Part shown: in pieces, positions 1 through 8,295 of the stretch
How the letters are laid out: every line of letters starts with the position of its first letter
Numbering within the stretch: the stretch's first letter is position 1
Source of the DNA: Mucilaginibacter celer
GTDB lineage: Bacteria; Bacteroidota; Bacteroidia; Sphingobacteriales; Sphingobacteriaceae
Direction: 5' to 3'
Length of the DNA: 64,000 bases
Assembly (NCBI RefSeq): GCF_003576455.2
Contig: NZ_CP032869.1
Location: 3,038,001-3,102,000 of the forward strand
Notes under the pieces: model-generated
Databases searched by the model: none
Told to the model about the DNA's origin: nothing
The model's input: only the letters and a program-made list of their open reading frames with translations
Program-made: the position numbers and the translations under genes

Positions 1-235
1 CGTACAGGATAACATAGCCTGCTATGTGCGTACCATCCGCATAGGTAACAGCAGTTTTGATATGATGCATGTGCTTGTGAAGATCACCCCTCAGGGCGAG
101 GAAATTGTGACCACCGGCAAAACGGTTTGTATCAGCTATGATTACTCGGCCAATAAATCAGTGCCTATACCTACGCCCGAGCGACACAGGATGATCAATT
201 ACGACGAGCCACGGTTGATTTTGAATACGAATTGA
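1..235 (+). CDS. Acyl-CoA thioesterase, hotdog fold (3' part only)
   Basis: The reading frame is open from the left edge (codons begin at base 2) to a TGA, so only the last 77 residues are present. The stretch with VRTIRIGNSSFDM, then a beta-rich segment ending ISYDYSANKSVPIP, fits the C-terminal strands of the 4-hydroxybenzoyl-CoA thioesterase (YbgC/FadM-like) hotdog family, which hydrolyses acyl-CoA thioesters in the cytoplasm. The catalytic N-terminal part lies outside the window, so substrate class cannot be judged. A GTG at 26 is an internal valine, not a start. Family call is moderate because only the tail is seen. Confidence 0.6.
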   Translation, partial: VQDNIACYVRTIRIGNSSFDMMHVLVKITPQGEEIVTTGKTVCISYDYSANKSVPIPTPERHRMINYDEPRLILNTN

Positions 236-297
236 GGCAGATGTGCAGATTTCAGATGTGCGGATGTGCAAATGATCTTTAGATGTGCGAATTTCAG

Positions 298-369
298 ATG
301 TGCAGATATGCAAATGAATAGAAACGCTTAATTACAATAACATTCGCCTTCATTTGCATATCTGCACAT
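298..369. repeat. Inverted repeat between convergent thioesterase and glcD genes
   Basis: A perfect 21-base inverted repeat (298-318 against 349-369) sits between two converging genes. It is embedded in a degenerate direct repeat of the word ATGTGCAGAT or ATGTGCGGAT from about 238 to 310. A bidirectional transcription-stop hairpin is a plausible role, but there is no clean T-tract. Confidence 0.6.
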
Positions 370-388
370 TTAAAATCTGCACATCCAC

Positions 389-1786
389 CTAAAATATCTT
401 GCCCGGGTTCAGAATCCCTTTAGGGTCGAAAACATTCTTTATCCCCTTCCAAAGGGCAAAATGGGCATCGGTATATTTTATTGGCATAAATTCCTTTTGC
501 ACCAGGCCGATACCATGCTCGCCCGAGAGGGTGCCACCCAACGATACGGTTAACTCAAAGATCTCCCGGATGCCGAATTTGAGTTTATTGTTCCAGTCCT
601 CATCACTCATATTGGCTTTAATGATATTTACGTGCAGGTTACCATCGCCGGCATGACCGTAGCATACCGATTCGAAGCCGTATTTGGCACCGGTTTCTTT
701 AATTCCTTTTATAAGCTGAGGTAGTGCTGCGCGGGGCACAACGGTATCCTCTTCTTTATAAACCGAGTTTGATTTAACCGATACGGCCATCGTACGCCTC
801 AGGCGCCATAACTCGTCTTTTTGTGCCGATGAATCGGCAAAGAGCACATCGAGGCAGTCAAACTCTTCCAGTACGGTATTAATTTTTTCACAATCGGCAA
901 AAATTACGTCCTGGTTGGTACCATCTACTTCTATTAATAAAAAACCCTCGATGCCATCCTGTAAATCAAAAGCGATATCATCATGCTGTTTTACCCACTC
1001 CACTCCTTTCCGCTCCATGAACTCCAGGGCCGATGGAATGATCCCGGCCCTAAAAATTGCCGAAACTGCCGCGCAGGCCATTTCGTTGGTTGGGAAAGAT
1101 GCCAGCATCAAAGCATCCAATGTAGGTGCCGGAATAAGCTTCACTACAATTTTGGTAACAATACCCAGCGTACCCTCCGAGCCGATCATCAGTTGGGTTA
1201 AATTATATCCCGATGCATATTTAAGCGTATTTGCCCCGGTCCAGATAATCTCGCCCGAAGTTAGTACTACCTGCAGGTTAAGCACATATTCGCGAATGGT
1301 GCCGTATTTAACCACCCGCGGCCCGCCTGATCCGTGCGACACGTTCCCGCCAATAAAACAACTGCCCTTACTGGCCGGGTCAACCGGGTAAAGCAGGCCT
1401 TTGGCCGCTACCTGGTTCATAAATTCCTCGGTAACCACGCCGGGCTCAACCGTGGCCTGCAGGTTTTGCTCATCTATCTCAAGCACTTTATTAAAGCGCT
1501 CCATTGCAATTAATAAACCGCCTTTTACCGGCAGCGCACCTCCGCTTAACCCGGTACCCGCACCTCGCGGCGTTACGGAAATCATATTTTCATTGCAGAG
1601 CTTCAGCAATGCTGAAACCCGTTCAGGATTTTGCGGCTTAACCACTACCTCGGGGTAATAAATTAGGTCTTCTGTTTCGTCGTGGCTGTATTTTTCGAGG
1701 TTTTCGGGTCCGGTTAATACAGCTTCCTCTCCCACAATAGCTTTTATACTATTTAATATACCCTCAGTTATTTTGTTATACTCCAT
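389..1786 (-). CDS. glcD: FAD-binding oxidase, GlcD / D-lactate dehydrogenase family
   Basis: This 465-residue flavoprotein belongs to the VAO/PCMH superfamily that oxidises 2-hydroxy acids such as glycolate or D-lactate. The N-terminal FAD_binding_4 domain (about 40-180) has PRGAGTGLSGGA and the pyrophosphate-binding GSCFIGGNVSHGSGG. The C-terminal FAD-oxidase domain has CYGHAGDGNLHVN and SGEHGIGLVQKEF, with the conserved histidines, and ends with the usual ILNPGKIF. Length matches GlcD (about 460-500). It starts 2 bases after folB ends on the same strand, so the two are probably co-transcribed. No GlcE or GlcF partner is next to it, so it may act as a single-subunit dehydrogenase. The exact substrate is not readable from sequence. 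Confidence 0.88.
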   Translation of the reverse strand: MEYNKITEGILNSIKAIVGEEAVLTGPENLEKYSHDETEDLIYYPEVVVKPQNPERVSALLKLCNENMISVTPRGAGTGLSGGALPVKGGLLIAMERFNKVLEIDEQNLQATVEPGVVTEEFMNQVAAKGLLYPVDPASKGSCFIGGNVSHGSGGPRVVKYGTIREYVLNLQVVLTSGEIIWTGANTLKYASGYNLTQLMIGSEGTLGIVTKIVVKLIPAPTLDALMLASFPTNEMACAAVSAIFRAGIIPSALEFMERKGVEWVKQHDDIAFDLQDGIEGFLLIEVDGTNQDVIFADCEKINTVLEEFDCLDVLFADSSAQKDELWRLRRTMAVSVKSNSVYKEEDTVVPRAALPQLIKGIKETGAKYGFESVCYGHAGDGNLHVNIIKANMSDEDWNNKLKFGIREIFELTVSLGGTLSGEHGIGLVQKEFMPIKYTDAHFALWKGIKNVFDPKGILNPGKIF

Positions 1787-1788
1787 AA

Positions 1789-2148
1789 TCAGGCCTTTTT
1801 ATAATTGATAATAACGGCCGAGTGCGCCACTTTACCGCTTAAAGGCGGCGTAAGTTTTTTGATAACCACTTCTACCGTTTCAACAAAAGGATATTTCTTT
1901 TTTATGCGATCGATAATGGCTTGCCCCACGGTTTCTATCAGTTTGCGCGGGTGCTTCATTTCTTCGCATACTATAATATACACGCGTTCATAATCAACGG
2001 TTTTGCTCAGGTTATCTTCCAGCAAATCGCCGGGAGGAATAAAACCCACATTTACATCAACCACAAAACGGCAACCTATTTTTTGTTCTTCGGGATAAAA
2101 TCCATGGTACGCGAAAAATTCCGCGCCCTGCAAGGCTATATTGATCAT
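1789..2148 (-). CDS. folB: Dihydroneopterin aldolase
   Basis: This 119-residue enzyme cleaves 7,8-dihydroneopterin to 6-hydroxymethyl-dihydropterin and glycolaldehyde in folate synthesis. Family marks are AYHGFYPEEQ (catalytic Glu region), TVDYERVY, IETVGQAIIDRI and the lysine-containing VVIKKLTPPL near the C-terminus. Length is typical. It is the first gene of a pair with glcD. The product glycolaldehyde can be oxidised to glycolate, a possible GlcD substrate, but that link is only inference. A TACATTTG box lies 5 bases upstream of the ATG. Confidence 0.92.
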   Translation of the reverse strand: MINIALQGAEFFAYHGFYPEEQKIGCRFVVDVNVGFIPPGDLLEDNLSKTVDYERVYIIVCEEMKHPRKLIETVGQAIIDRIKKKYPFVETVEVVIKKLTPPLSGKVAHSAVIINYKKA

Positions 2149-2152
2149 GCGT

Positions 2153-2160
2153 CAAATGTA
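2153..2160 (-). promoter_or_regulatory. Candidate Bacteroidota -7 box for folB-glcD
   Basis: TACATTTG on the minus strand fits TAnnTTTG and ends 5 bases before the folB ATG. No clear TTTG -33 box is seen at the right distance. Transcripts would be nearly leaderless, so this is a weak call. Confidence 0.35.
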
Positions 2161-2218
2161 AATAACACCATGTAAATACGGCCCCGACAGGATGAAAAAG
2201 TTTTAAACAGCAAAACCT

Positions 2219-2357
2219 ACTCACCCCGGCGTCGCTATAGTCGCCACCCGTATATGCGCAAGCACAAAGAGAGAATTTTTCTTGTTTACTTAATTTCCGC
2301 ACCCTCTTAACGTGCAACGTAGAGAGGGTCGACGAGCGTAGCGATGTCGGGGTGAGT
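2219..2357. repeat. Imperfect palindromic element in the folB-acyl-CoA dehydrogenase gap
   Basis: Arms 2219-2236 and 2340-2357 are complementary at 16 of 18 positions. A second hairpin (2301-2329, ACCCTCT against AGAGGGT) lies inside. The element fills much of the 383-base gene-less stretch 2149-2531, which otherwise shows only the promoter of the downstream gene. It probably belongs to a dispersed intergenic repeat family. Confidence 0.55.
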
Positions 2358-2479
2358 CAATATACGCCAATGCTCAAATTTCTTTCATTTTTTTCTCTCA
2401 ACAAAAACCCACTTTAAATCATTTAAACCTACTTTTCAGCCCAAAACAGCCCACAGGCATCAAAAAACGCCATTTTGCA

Positions 2480-2513
2480 TTTGCTTTTACCGCTAACAAA
2501 TCCGTTATATTTG
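2480..2513 (+). promoter_or_regulatory. Candidate promoter of the acyl-CoA dehydrogenase gene
   Basis: TATATTTG at 2506-2513 matches the Bacteroidota -7 consensus. A TTTG at 2480-2483 is a possible -33 box with a 22-base spacer, slightly long. The ATG at 2532 is 18 bases further on, giving a short leader. Confidence 0.55.
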
Positions 2514-2531
2514 CTTACCAACTATAATGTT

Positions 2532-3713
2532 ATGGCTAAAACAGACCTGTACGAGGCTCCCGATTATTACCTGTTAGATGAACTTCTTACCGACGAGCAT
2601 AAGCTGATCCGCGCCTCAGTGCGCGATTGGGTAAAGAAGGAATTAAGCCCCATTATTGAGGATTACGCCCAGCGTGCCGAGTTCCCGTCGCAGTTATTAA
2701 AAGGTTTGGCGGAGATAGGCGCATTCGGCCCTACAATCCCGGTTGAATACGGCGGCGCAGGCTTGGATTATACATCGTACGGCATTATTATGCAGGAACT
2801 GGAACGCGGCGATTCGGGCATTCGCTCAACGGCTTCGGTACAGGGATCACTGGTAATGTACCCCATTTACGCTTACGGCAGCGAAGAGCAGCGTAAAAAA
2901 TACCTGCCCAAACTGGCCAGCGGCGAAATGATGGGCTGCTTCGGCCTTACCGAGCCCGATCATGGTTCAAACCCCGGCGGCATGACCACCAATATTAAAG
3001 ATGCCGGCGATCATTATATTTTAAATGGGGCCAAAATGTGGATCTCCAATTCGCCTTTTGCCGATATAGCCGTTGTTTGGGCTAAAGATGAGGAAGGAAA
3101 AATACGCGGACTCGTTGTTGAGCGCGGTATGGAAGGTTTTACAACCCCGGCTACGCACAACAAATGGTCGTTAAGGGCATCAGCCACCGGCGAACTGGTT
3201 TTTGATCATGTTAAAGTACCTAAAGAGAATATTTTCCCCAATGTTATAGGTATAAAAGGTCCGCTGGGGTGTTTAAACCAGGCCCGTTATGGCATAGCCT
3301 GGGGAGCTCTCGGTGCCGCCATGGATTGCTACGATACCGCCCTGCGTTATGCCAAAGAACGCGAGCAGTTTGGCAAGCCTATCGGCGGTTTTCAGCTTCA
3401 ACAAAAAAAACTTGCCGAAATGATAACCGAAATCACCAAAGGGCAGTTGATGGTTTGGCGCCTTGGCAATTTAAAAAATGAAAACCGGGCTACTCCTGCT
3501 CAAATCTCCATGGCAAAGCGAAACAGCGTTGAAACAGCCATCACCATTGCCCGCGAAGCAAGGCAAATGCTTGGCGGCATGGGTATTACCGGCGAATACC
3601 CGATAATGAGGCACATGATGAACCTCGAATCGGTGATAACCTACGAAGGCACGCACGATATCCACCTGCTGATAACCGGTATGGACGTAACGGGCCTGGA
3701 TGCTTTCAAATAA
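2532..3713 (+). CDS. gcdH: Acyl-CoA dehydrogenase, glutaryl-CoA dehydrogenase type
   Basis: A 393-residue FAD-dependent dehydrogenase of the acyl-CoA dehydrogenase family. Beyond the generic domains it carries the glutaryl-CoA dehydrogenase signatures: CLNQARYGIAWGALGA (about 247-262), AMNLE-like MMNLESVIT and YEGTHDIHLL, in which Glu372 is the expected catalytic base. The enzyme desaturates and decarboxylates glutaryl-CoA to crotonyl-CoA in lysine and tryptophan breakdown, passing electrons to ETF; etfB-etfA lie at 34.7 kb in this window. The frame is open upstream to 2475, but the promoter box lies inside that extension, so the ATG at 2532 is preferred. Confidence 0.9.
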   Translation: MAKTDLYEAPDYYLLDELLTDEHKLIRASVRDWVKKELSPIIEDYAQRAEFPSQLLKGLAEIGAFGPTIPVEYGGAGLDYTSYGIIMQELERGDSGIRSTASVQGSLVMYPIYAYGSEEQRKKYLPKLASGEMMGCFGLTEPDHGSNPGGMTTNIKDAGDHYILNGAKMWISNSPFADIAVVWAKDEEGKIRGLVVERGMEGFTTPATHNKWSLRASATGELVFDHVKVPKENIFPNVIGIKGPLGCLNQARYGIAWGALGAAMDCYDTALRYAKEREQFGKPIGGFQLQQKKLAEMITEITKGQLMVWRLGNLKNENRATPAQISMAKRNSVETAITIAREARQMLGGMGITGEYPIMRHMMNLESVITYEGTHDIHLLITGMDVTGLDAFK

Positions 3714-3770
3714 CAGATAATCAGTATATTTAGTCAATAGTAACATAACTTTTGTTTACACACATAAATA

Positions 3771-3801
3771 TTGTTCGTAATAGTTACGAACCTTATATTT
3801 G
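3771..3801 (+). promoter_or_regulatory. Promoter of the first TPR sensor kinase
   Basis: TTG at 3771-3773, a 20-base spacer and TATATTTG at 3794-3801 fit the Bacteroidota -33/-7 promoter well. The same TTG could be misread as a start codon of an extended frame. The promoter argues that translation starts at the ATG at 3819. Confidence 0.6.
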
Positions 3802-3818
3802 TTGCTATTGCACAGTTA

Positions 3819-5912
3819 ATGTTTTCGACCCCCAATAGCTTAAACAGATTTAAAGATTTTCAACGTCTCCGGTTTACCTGGATGGCTATTGTATGGCTAT
3901 TGCTATTAAATTCCTGTACCGACAAAACCAACGACACCGGCGATTACTCAGCCCAATTCAAGCCGGTATATGATACCGTTACCCTATATAATACCGTTTG
4001 GAAAAATCCGCACAAGGCCATTAAATATCTCGATTCAGCATACAGGTACGTAAAAAAGCCTTTCGTGGCCGATCAGTTCCGCTATTATGCCTTTCATTTT
4101 CTGTATAACCGTAAAGAACTTCATAACCAAAAGGTAGCCATAGCCTATGCCGACAGCATGATAGCCATGGCAAAAAAAAGCATCACCCAAAAACAATACC
4201 AGCAGCAATATGCCGAAGCAAGCTTTGCCGCAGGTGATGCCTACTCAGATCTGCAACAGTACGATGATGCCTATAAATATTTTTACCAGGGATATTACAT
4301 TGGTAAAAGTGGCCTTAACGATGCCATTTTAGCCGAATATACTTACCGCATGGGCATGATGCTGTTTAAACAGGGGCATTACCGCGAAGCAGCCAATTAC
4401 TTCAAAATAAGCTACAAACAAAGTTTTGCTTACCACGATGATTTCAGGTCATTTTACCAGCGGCAGGAACTGCTTGATAACATTGGCGAAAGCTATAAAA
4501 ATAGCGGCGATATTGACAGTGCCAGCCTTTACCTGCAGAAAACGCTTGATTATATTAACGTAAACGCAAAACGTTTCGGCAACGATCCATCAAAACTGGA
4601 GGTTGCGCGTGGTGTAGTTTATGGTAACCAGGGAGATGTTGCTTTGAACACCAAAAACTATAACCGGGCCGAAGAGCTGCTGAAAAAGAGCATCGCCATA
4701 AACCTGCAGCCTCATAATGATAACCGCGACGCGCAATTAACCGAAATAAAGCTTGCCCGCCTTTACCTGCAAACCAACAGAACCGATGATCTGTTTAAAA
4801 TATTGCAAACCCTGCGCACCCAGCTTGATACCCTGAAAAATGAAGAGGCCGAAACCGGCTGGAATAAGCTAATGAGCAGCTATTATGTAATAAAACAGGA
4901 CGACCAGAATGCGCTTCATTACCTGCAAAACTATTCGGCCTTAAAAGATTCGTTAGCAAAGCGGGCTTTATCGTTAAAGCGCACGGATATCAGCCAGCAG
5001 CAGGCCAGTTTTGATAAGCAGGACCAGATTGAAAACCTTAAGGGCCATAACACGCTGCAGCTTGTTTACATTTACCTGGCTGTTTTATTTTCGGTGATGG
5101 CCGTTATCATCATCTTCCTGGTGTTCCGCAATCTTAAACGCTCAAAAAAAGACGTTATCGCTGTAAAAAAATTAAACAACCAGATCAGGCTGCAAAAAAC
5201 TGAGTTGGAAAATACGCTTGAAGAAGTTAACCTGGCCAGCAGAGAAAAAGACCGGATTCTGCGTACAGTGGCCCATGACCTGCGTAATCCGCTGGGTGGG
5301 ATAGCCTCGTTATCAACGGCCATGGTTGAGGATACTAACGATGAGGAACAAAACAATCTCATCAATCTCATCAAAGAAACCTCTTTCAACTCGCTCGAAC
5401 TGATTAATGAAATTTTAGAGGCGGCCAATACTGCGTCGGCTGCTTTTAATAAAGAGTGGGTGGAAATTAACAGCCTGGTTGGTAACAGCGTAGAACTTTT
5501 ACGGTTTAAAGCCGCCGAAAAGAAACAGGAAATTATACTCTGCCTGTTAGATAACCCAACCGAACTACTGATAAACCGCGAAAAAATTTGGCGGGTTATG
5601 AGCAACCTGATCAGTAACGCAATAAAATTCAGCCCCAAAGGCGCGGTAATAAATGTGCATGTAACCGAAAAAGACGGCGGAGTTGAATTATGTGTTACAG
5701 ATCATGGTATAGGCATCCCGCACCAATTGCAGCAACAGGTATTTAACATGTTCACCAACGCTAAGCGGGCAGGCACAGATGGCGAAAAATCTTTCGGGCT
5801 TGGGCTGTCCATCTGCCGCCAGATAGTTGAAAAACACAGCGGAAAGATTTGGCTGGAAAGCGAAGTGAATACCGGATCGAGCTTTCATGTTTATCTCCCC
5901 ACGGAGGTTTAA
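3819..5912 (+). CDS. TPR-containing sensor histidine kinase (paralog 1)
   Basis: A 697-residue hybrid of periplasmic TPR repeats and a cytoplasmic histidine kinase. A hydrophobic N-terminus ends in a lipobox-like LNSC (Cys33). Helical TPR repeats run to about 400, then one membrane segment (about 412-436), a short coiled coil, HisKA with AHDLRNPLGGI (His486), and HATPase_c with the N box SNLISNAIKFS and the G boxes DHGIGIP and FGLGLSI. It should autophosphorylate and pass phosphate to an unlinked response regulator, since none is adjacent. The next gene has the same architecture and is clearly a tandem duplicate. If the cysteine is lipidated, the protein would have to stay in the inner membrane because of the kinase; that is inference. 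Confidence 0.88.
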   Translation: MFSTPNSLNRFKDFQRLRFTWMAIVWLLLLNSCTDKTNDTGDYSAQFKPVYDTVTLYNTVWKNPHKAIKYLDSAYRYVKKPFVADQFRYYAFHFLYNRKELHNQKVAIAYADSMIAMAKKSITQKQYQQQYAEASFAAGDAYSDLQQYDDAYKYFYQGYYIGKSGLNDAILAEYTYRMGMMLFKQGHYREAANYFKISYKQSFAYHDDFRSFYQRQELLDNIGESYKNSGDIDSASLYLQKTLDYINVNAKRFGNDPSKLEVARGVVYGNQGDVALNTKNYNRAEELLKKSIAINLQPHNDNRDAQLTEIKLARLYLQTNRTDDLFKILQTLRTQLDTLKNEEAETGWNKLMSSYYVIKQDDQNALHYLQNYSALKDSLAKRALSLKRTDISQQQASFDKQDQIENLKGHNTLQLVYIYLAVLFSVMAVIIIFLVFRNLKRSKKDVIAVKKLNNQIRLQKTELENTLEEVNLASREKDRILRTVAHDLRNPLGGIASLSTAMVEDTNDEEQNNLINLIKETSFNSLELINEILEAANTASAAFNKEWVEINSLVGNSVELLRFKAAEKKQEIILCLLDNPTELLINREKIWRVMSNLISNAIKFSPKGAVINVHVTEKDGGVELCVTDHGIGIPHQLQQQVFNMFTNAKRAGTDGEKSFGLGLSICRQIVEKHSGKIWLESEVNTGSSFHVYLPTEV

Positions 5913-6074
5913 ATAACCGGGTAACATCGCTAAACTTTTTAAATCAGATCAAAAATTTCATTATAGATAATTAATTAACAATATTCTTAAAAAAGCTGTG
6001 ATAATTTTTAAATTATTTTTAGTTTAACCCAACTTTATAATACTGCCAAACCTGCCATAATTTAGTACTTTTTA

Positions 6075-8174
6075 ATGTTTATAAATAAGAGTTCCGTACC
6101 TGTATGGTTATCCTGTAATTTATGGATAAGCTTGTTTGTGGCCTGTTTTTTTTTAACCGGCAGTTCATGCAAAAAACAACAGGGCGGACAATTATCCTCA
6201 TCGGCATACAACAGCATAGCTGACACGGCAAATAAGTTGTATGATAACGGGCAGTACGAAAAGGCGGTGCACTATCTCGATTCGGCCTTCCATCATTCTT
6301 CAGGCCTTGGTTTTAAACAGGTTTACAATTATTATTTTTTTGTTTACAACTACAATTCGCATATCAAAAATGATCGGAATACGGCCCTGCTATATGCCGA
6401 TAGTATGCTGAACATGTTTGATACGCCCGAGAAAAAATTAAAATTCACTAACGAATACGGCCAGGCCCATTTATCAAAGGGAGATGTTTTGTTTGATATG
6501 CACCGCTATAACGAGGCTTACGGCTACTTTTACAGCGGCAAGGTGATTGCCAATAACAACCTTGACGATTGTACACTGGGCGATTACAGTTACCGCATGG
6601 GTATGATCCTTTACAAACAAGAGCATTATGGCCGGGCTGCACGTTTTTTTAAAAAGAGTTTTGAAGAAACGGCATCCTGCGATGGTAACTTCAACTATTT
6701 TTATCGTCGCCAGGAATTACTGAACAACGCCGGCCTTAGCTACAGTAAAAAGCAGATGACCGACAGCGCCATGTACTTTTACAAACAGGCGCTTGAATAC
6801 CTGCAAAACAATAAAGACAGGTTTAAAGACAGGCCGCAAATGGGCGAAGTAGCCCGGGGGGTGATTTATGGCAATATGGCCGATATTTACATTAAGCAAA
6901 AAAATTATGACAAGGCCAAAGGTTTGCTTAAAAAAAGCATAGCCATAAACCTTCGTAAGGGTAATGATAATAACGATGCCCAATATGCCGAATTAAAACT
7001 GGCCGACATTTACGATAAAGAAAATGCCAACGATTCGTTACTGAGTATCCTTAATACTATCGGCCTGCAGTTTGACAGCGTAAAAAGCATCTATGCCGAG
7101 CAGGACTGGCACCTGTTTATGTCGCATTACTTTTTAAAAATGAACGACCATCAACGGGCCATGATGCATTTTAAATTGTATGATGAACTTAAAGATACCA
7201 TTACCAGCAACAGCCGTAAATTAAAAGAAGCCGATGTGGCCGAACAGGTTAAAAGCCTGGAAAAGGACAACGAGTTTAACAACCTGAAAAAGAATAACCA
7301 GCTACAGCACCTGTATTTAAATGTAACCGGTGTTTTTGCCATTATGCTGATTGTTATTATCTCACTGATATTTTTCAACTGGCAAAAATCAAAAAAGAAT
7401 ATAAAAACGCTTGGCGGCCTCAACAACCAGATTAACAGCCAAAACCACGACCTGGAAAAGGCACTTAAGGAGTTACGCCTTAACAGCCAGGAAAAAGACC
7501 GCATACTGCGCACCGTAGCACACGACCTGCGCAACCCCATTGGCGGTATAGCATCGCTTACCAGTGTAATGAGCGGCGAAAATTATACCGCCGAGCAAAA
7601 GGAAATGATCAACCTGATCAGGGAAACCTCTTTTAACTCTATCGAACTGATTAACGAAATATTGGAAGCCACCAATTCCACATCGGTTGTGTTAAATAAG
7701 GAGCCTGTTGAAATTAATTCATTATTAAACAACAGCGCCGAGTTGCTGCGTTTTAAAGCTGCCGAAAAACAACAGATCATCAGCATTATAACCTTAAGTC
7801 GGCCATTGGAAATTTGCATCAGTCGTGAAAAAATCTGGCGGGTTATCAGTAACCTCATCAGCAACGCCATTAAATTCAGTCCGGTGGCATCGGCTATTTT
7901 GGTAAAGGCCGAGGAGTTGGAGCGTGAGGTGAAAATATCAGTAAAAGACAATGGGATAGGGATCCCTGATAAACTTAAAGGCCAGGTATTTAACATGTTC
8001 ACCAATGCCAAACGCCCGGGCACCGCAGGCGAAAAATCGTTTGGCCTGGGGCTGTCCATCTGCCGGCAGATCATCGAAAAACATGGTGGCCGCATCTGGT
8101 TTGACAGCGATACCGAAAACGGTACAACCTTTTATTTTACATTGCCGAAGGAAGAGCTAAAGGCAGAAGGCTAA
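6075..8174 (+). CDS. TPR-containing sensor histidine kinase (paralog 2)
   Basis: A 699-residue paralog of the preceding kinase. It has a signal segment with lipobox LTGSSC (Cys32), TPR repeats with the same motifs (YRMGM, YRRQELL, EVARGVIYGN, KKSIAINL), a membrane span (about 410-432), HisKA with AHDLRNPIGGI (His483), and HATPase_c with SNLISNAIKFS, DNGIGIP and FGLGLSI. The kinase halves are much more alike than the periplasmic halves, which suggests duplication followed by divergence of the sensing part. The 162-base gap before it is AT-rich with no clear promoter box. No response regulator neighbours it. Confidence 0.88.
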   Translation: MFINKSSVPVWLSCNLWISLFVACFFLTGSSCKKQQGGQLSSSAYNSIADTANKLYDNGQYEKAVHYLDSAFHHSSGLGFKQVYNYYFFVYNYNSHIKNDRNTALLYADSMLNMFDTPEKKLKFTNEYGQAHLSKGDVLFDMHRYNEAYGYFYSGKVIANNNLDDCTLGDYSYRMGMILYKQEHYGRAARFFKKSFEETASCDGNFNYFYRRQELLNNAGLSYSKKQMTDSAMYFYKQALEYLQNNKDRFKDRPQMGEVARGVIYGNMADIYIKQKNYDKAKGLLKKSIAINLRKGNDNNDAQYAELKLADIYDKENANDSLLSILNTIGLQFDSVKSIYAEQDWHLFMSHYFLKMNDHQRAMMHFKLYDELKDTITSNSRKLKEADVAEQVKSLEKDNEFNNLKKNNQLQHLYLNVTGVFAIMLIVIISLIFFNWQKSKKNIKTLGGLNNQINSQNHDLEKALKELRLNSQEKDRILRTVAHDLRNPIGGIASLTSVMSGENYTAEQKEMINLIRETSFNSIELINEILEATNSTSVVLNKEPVEINSLLNNSAELLRFKAAEKQQIISIITLSRPLEICISREKIWRVISNLISNAIKFSPVASAILVKAEELEREVKISVKDNGIGIPDKLKGQVFNMFTNAKRPGTAGEKSFGLGLSICRQIIEKHGGRIWFDSDTENGTTFYFTLPKEELKAEG

Positions 8175-8295
8175 AAGCTGAAAGCCTTGAAAAAAAATGG
8201 TTTTCTATTTTTACTTCCGATCCGTGTCTCTACGGATCGCCCCGGCAGCATTTATGATAGCGACTATCAGGATGTGGTTTTCCAGCTCAACCTTA

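Noticed and set aside
8219..8238. GATCCGT / ACGGATC hairpin between the second kinase and the beta-glucosidase as a terminator
   Set aside because: The 7-bp stem lacks a T-tract on either side, so the support is too weak.
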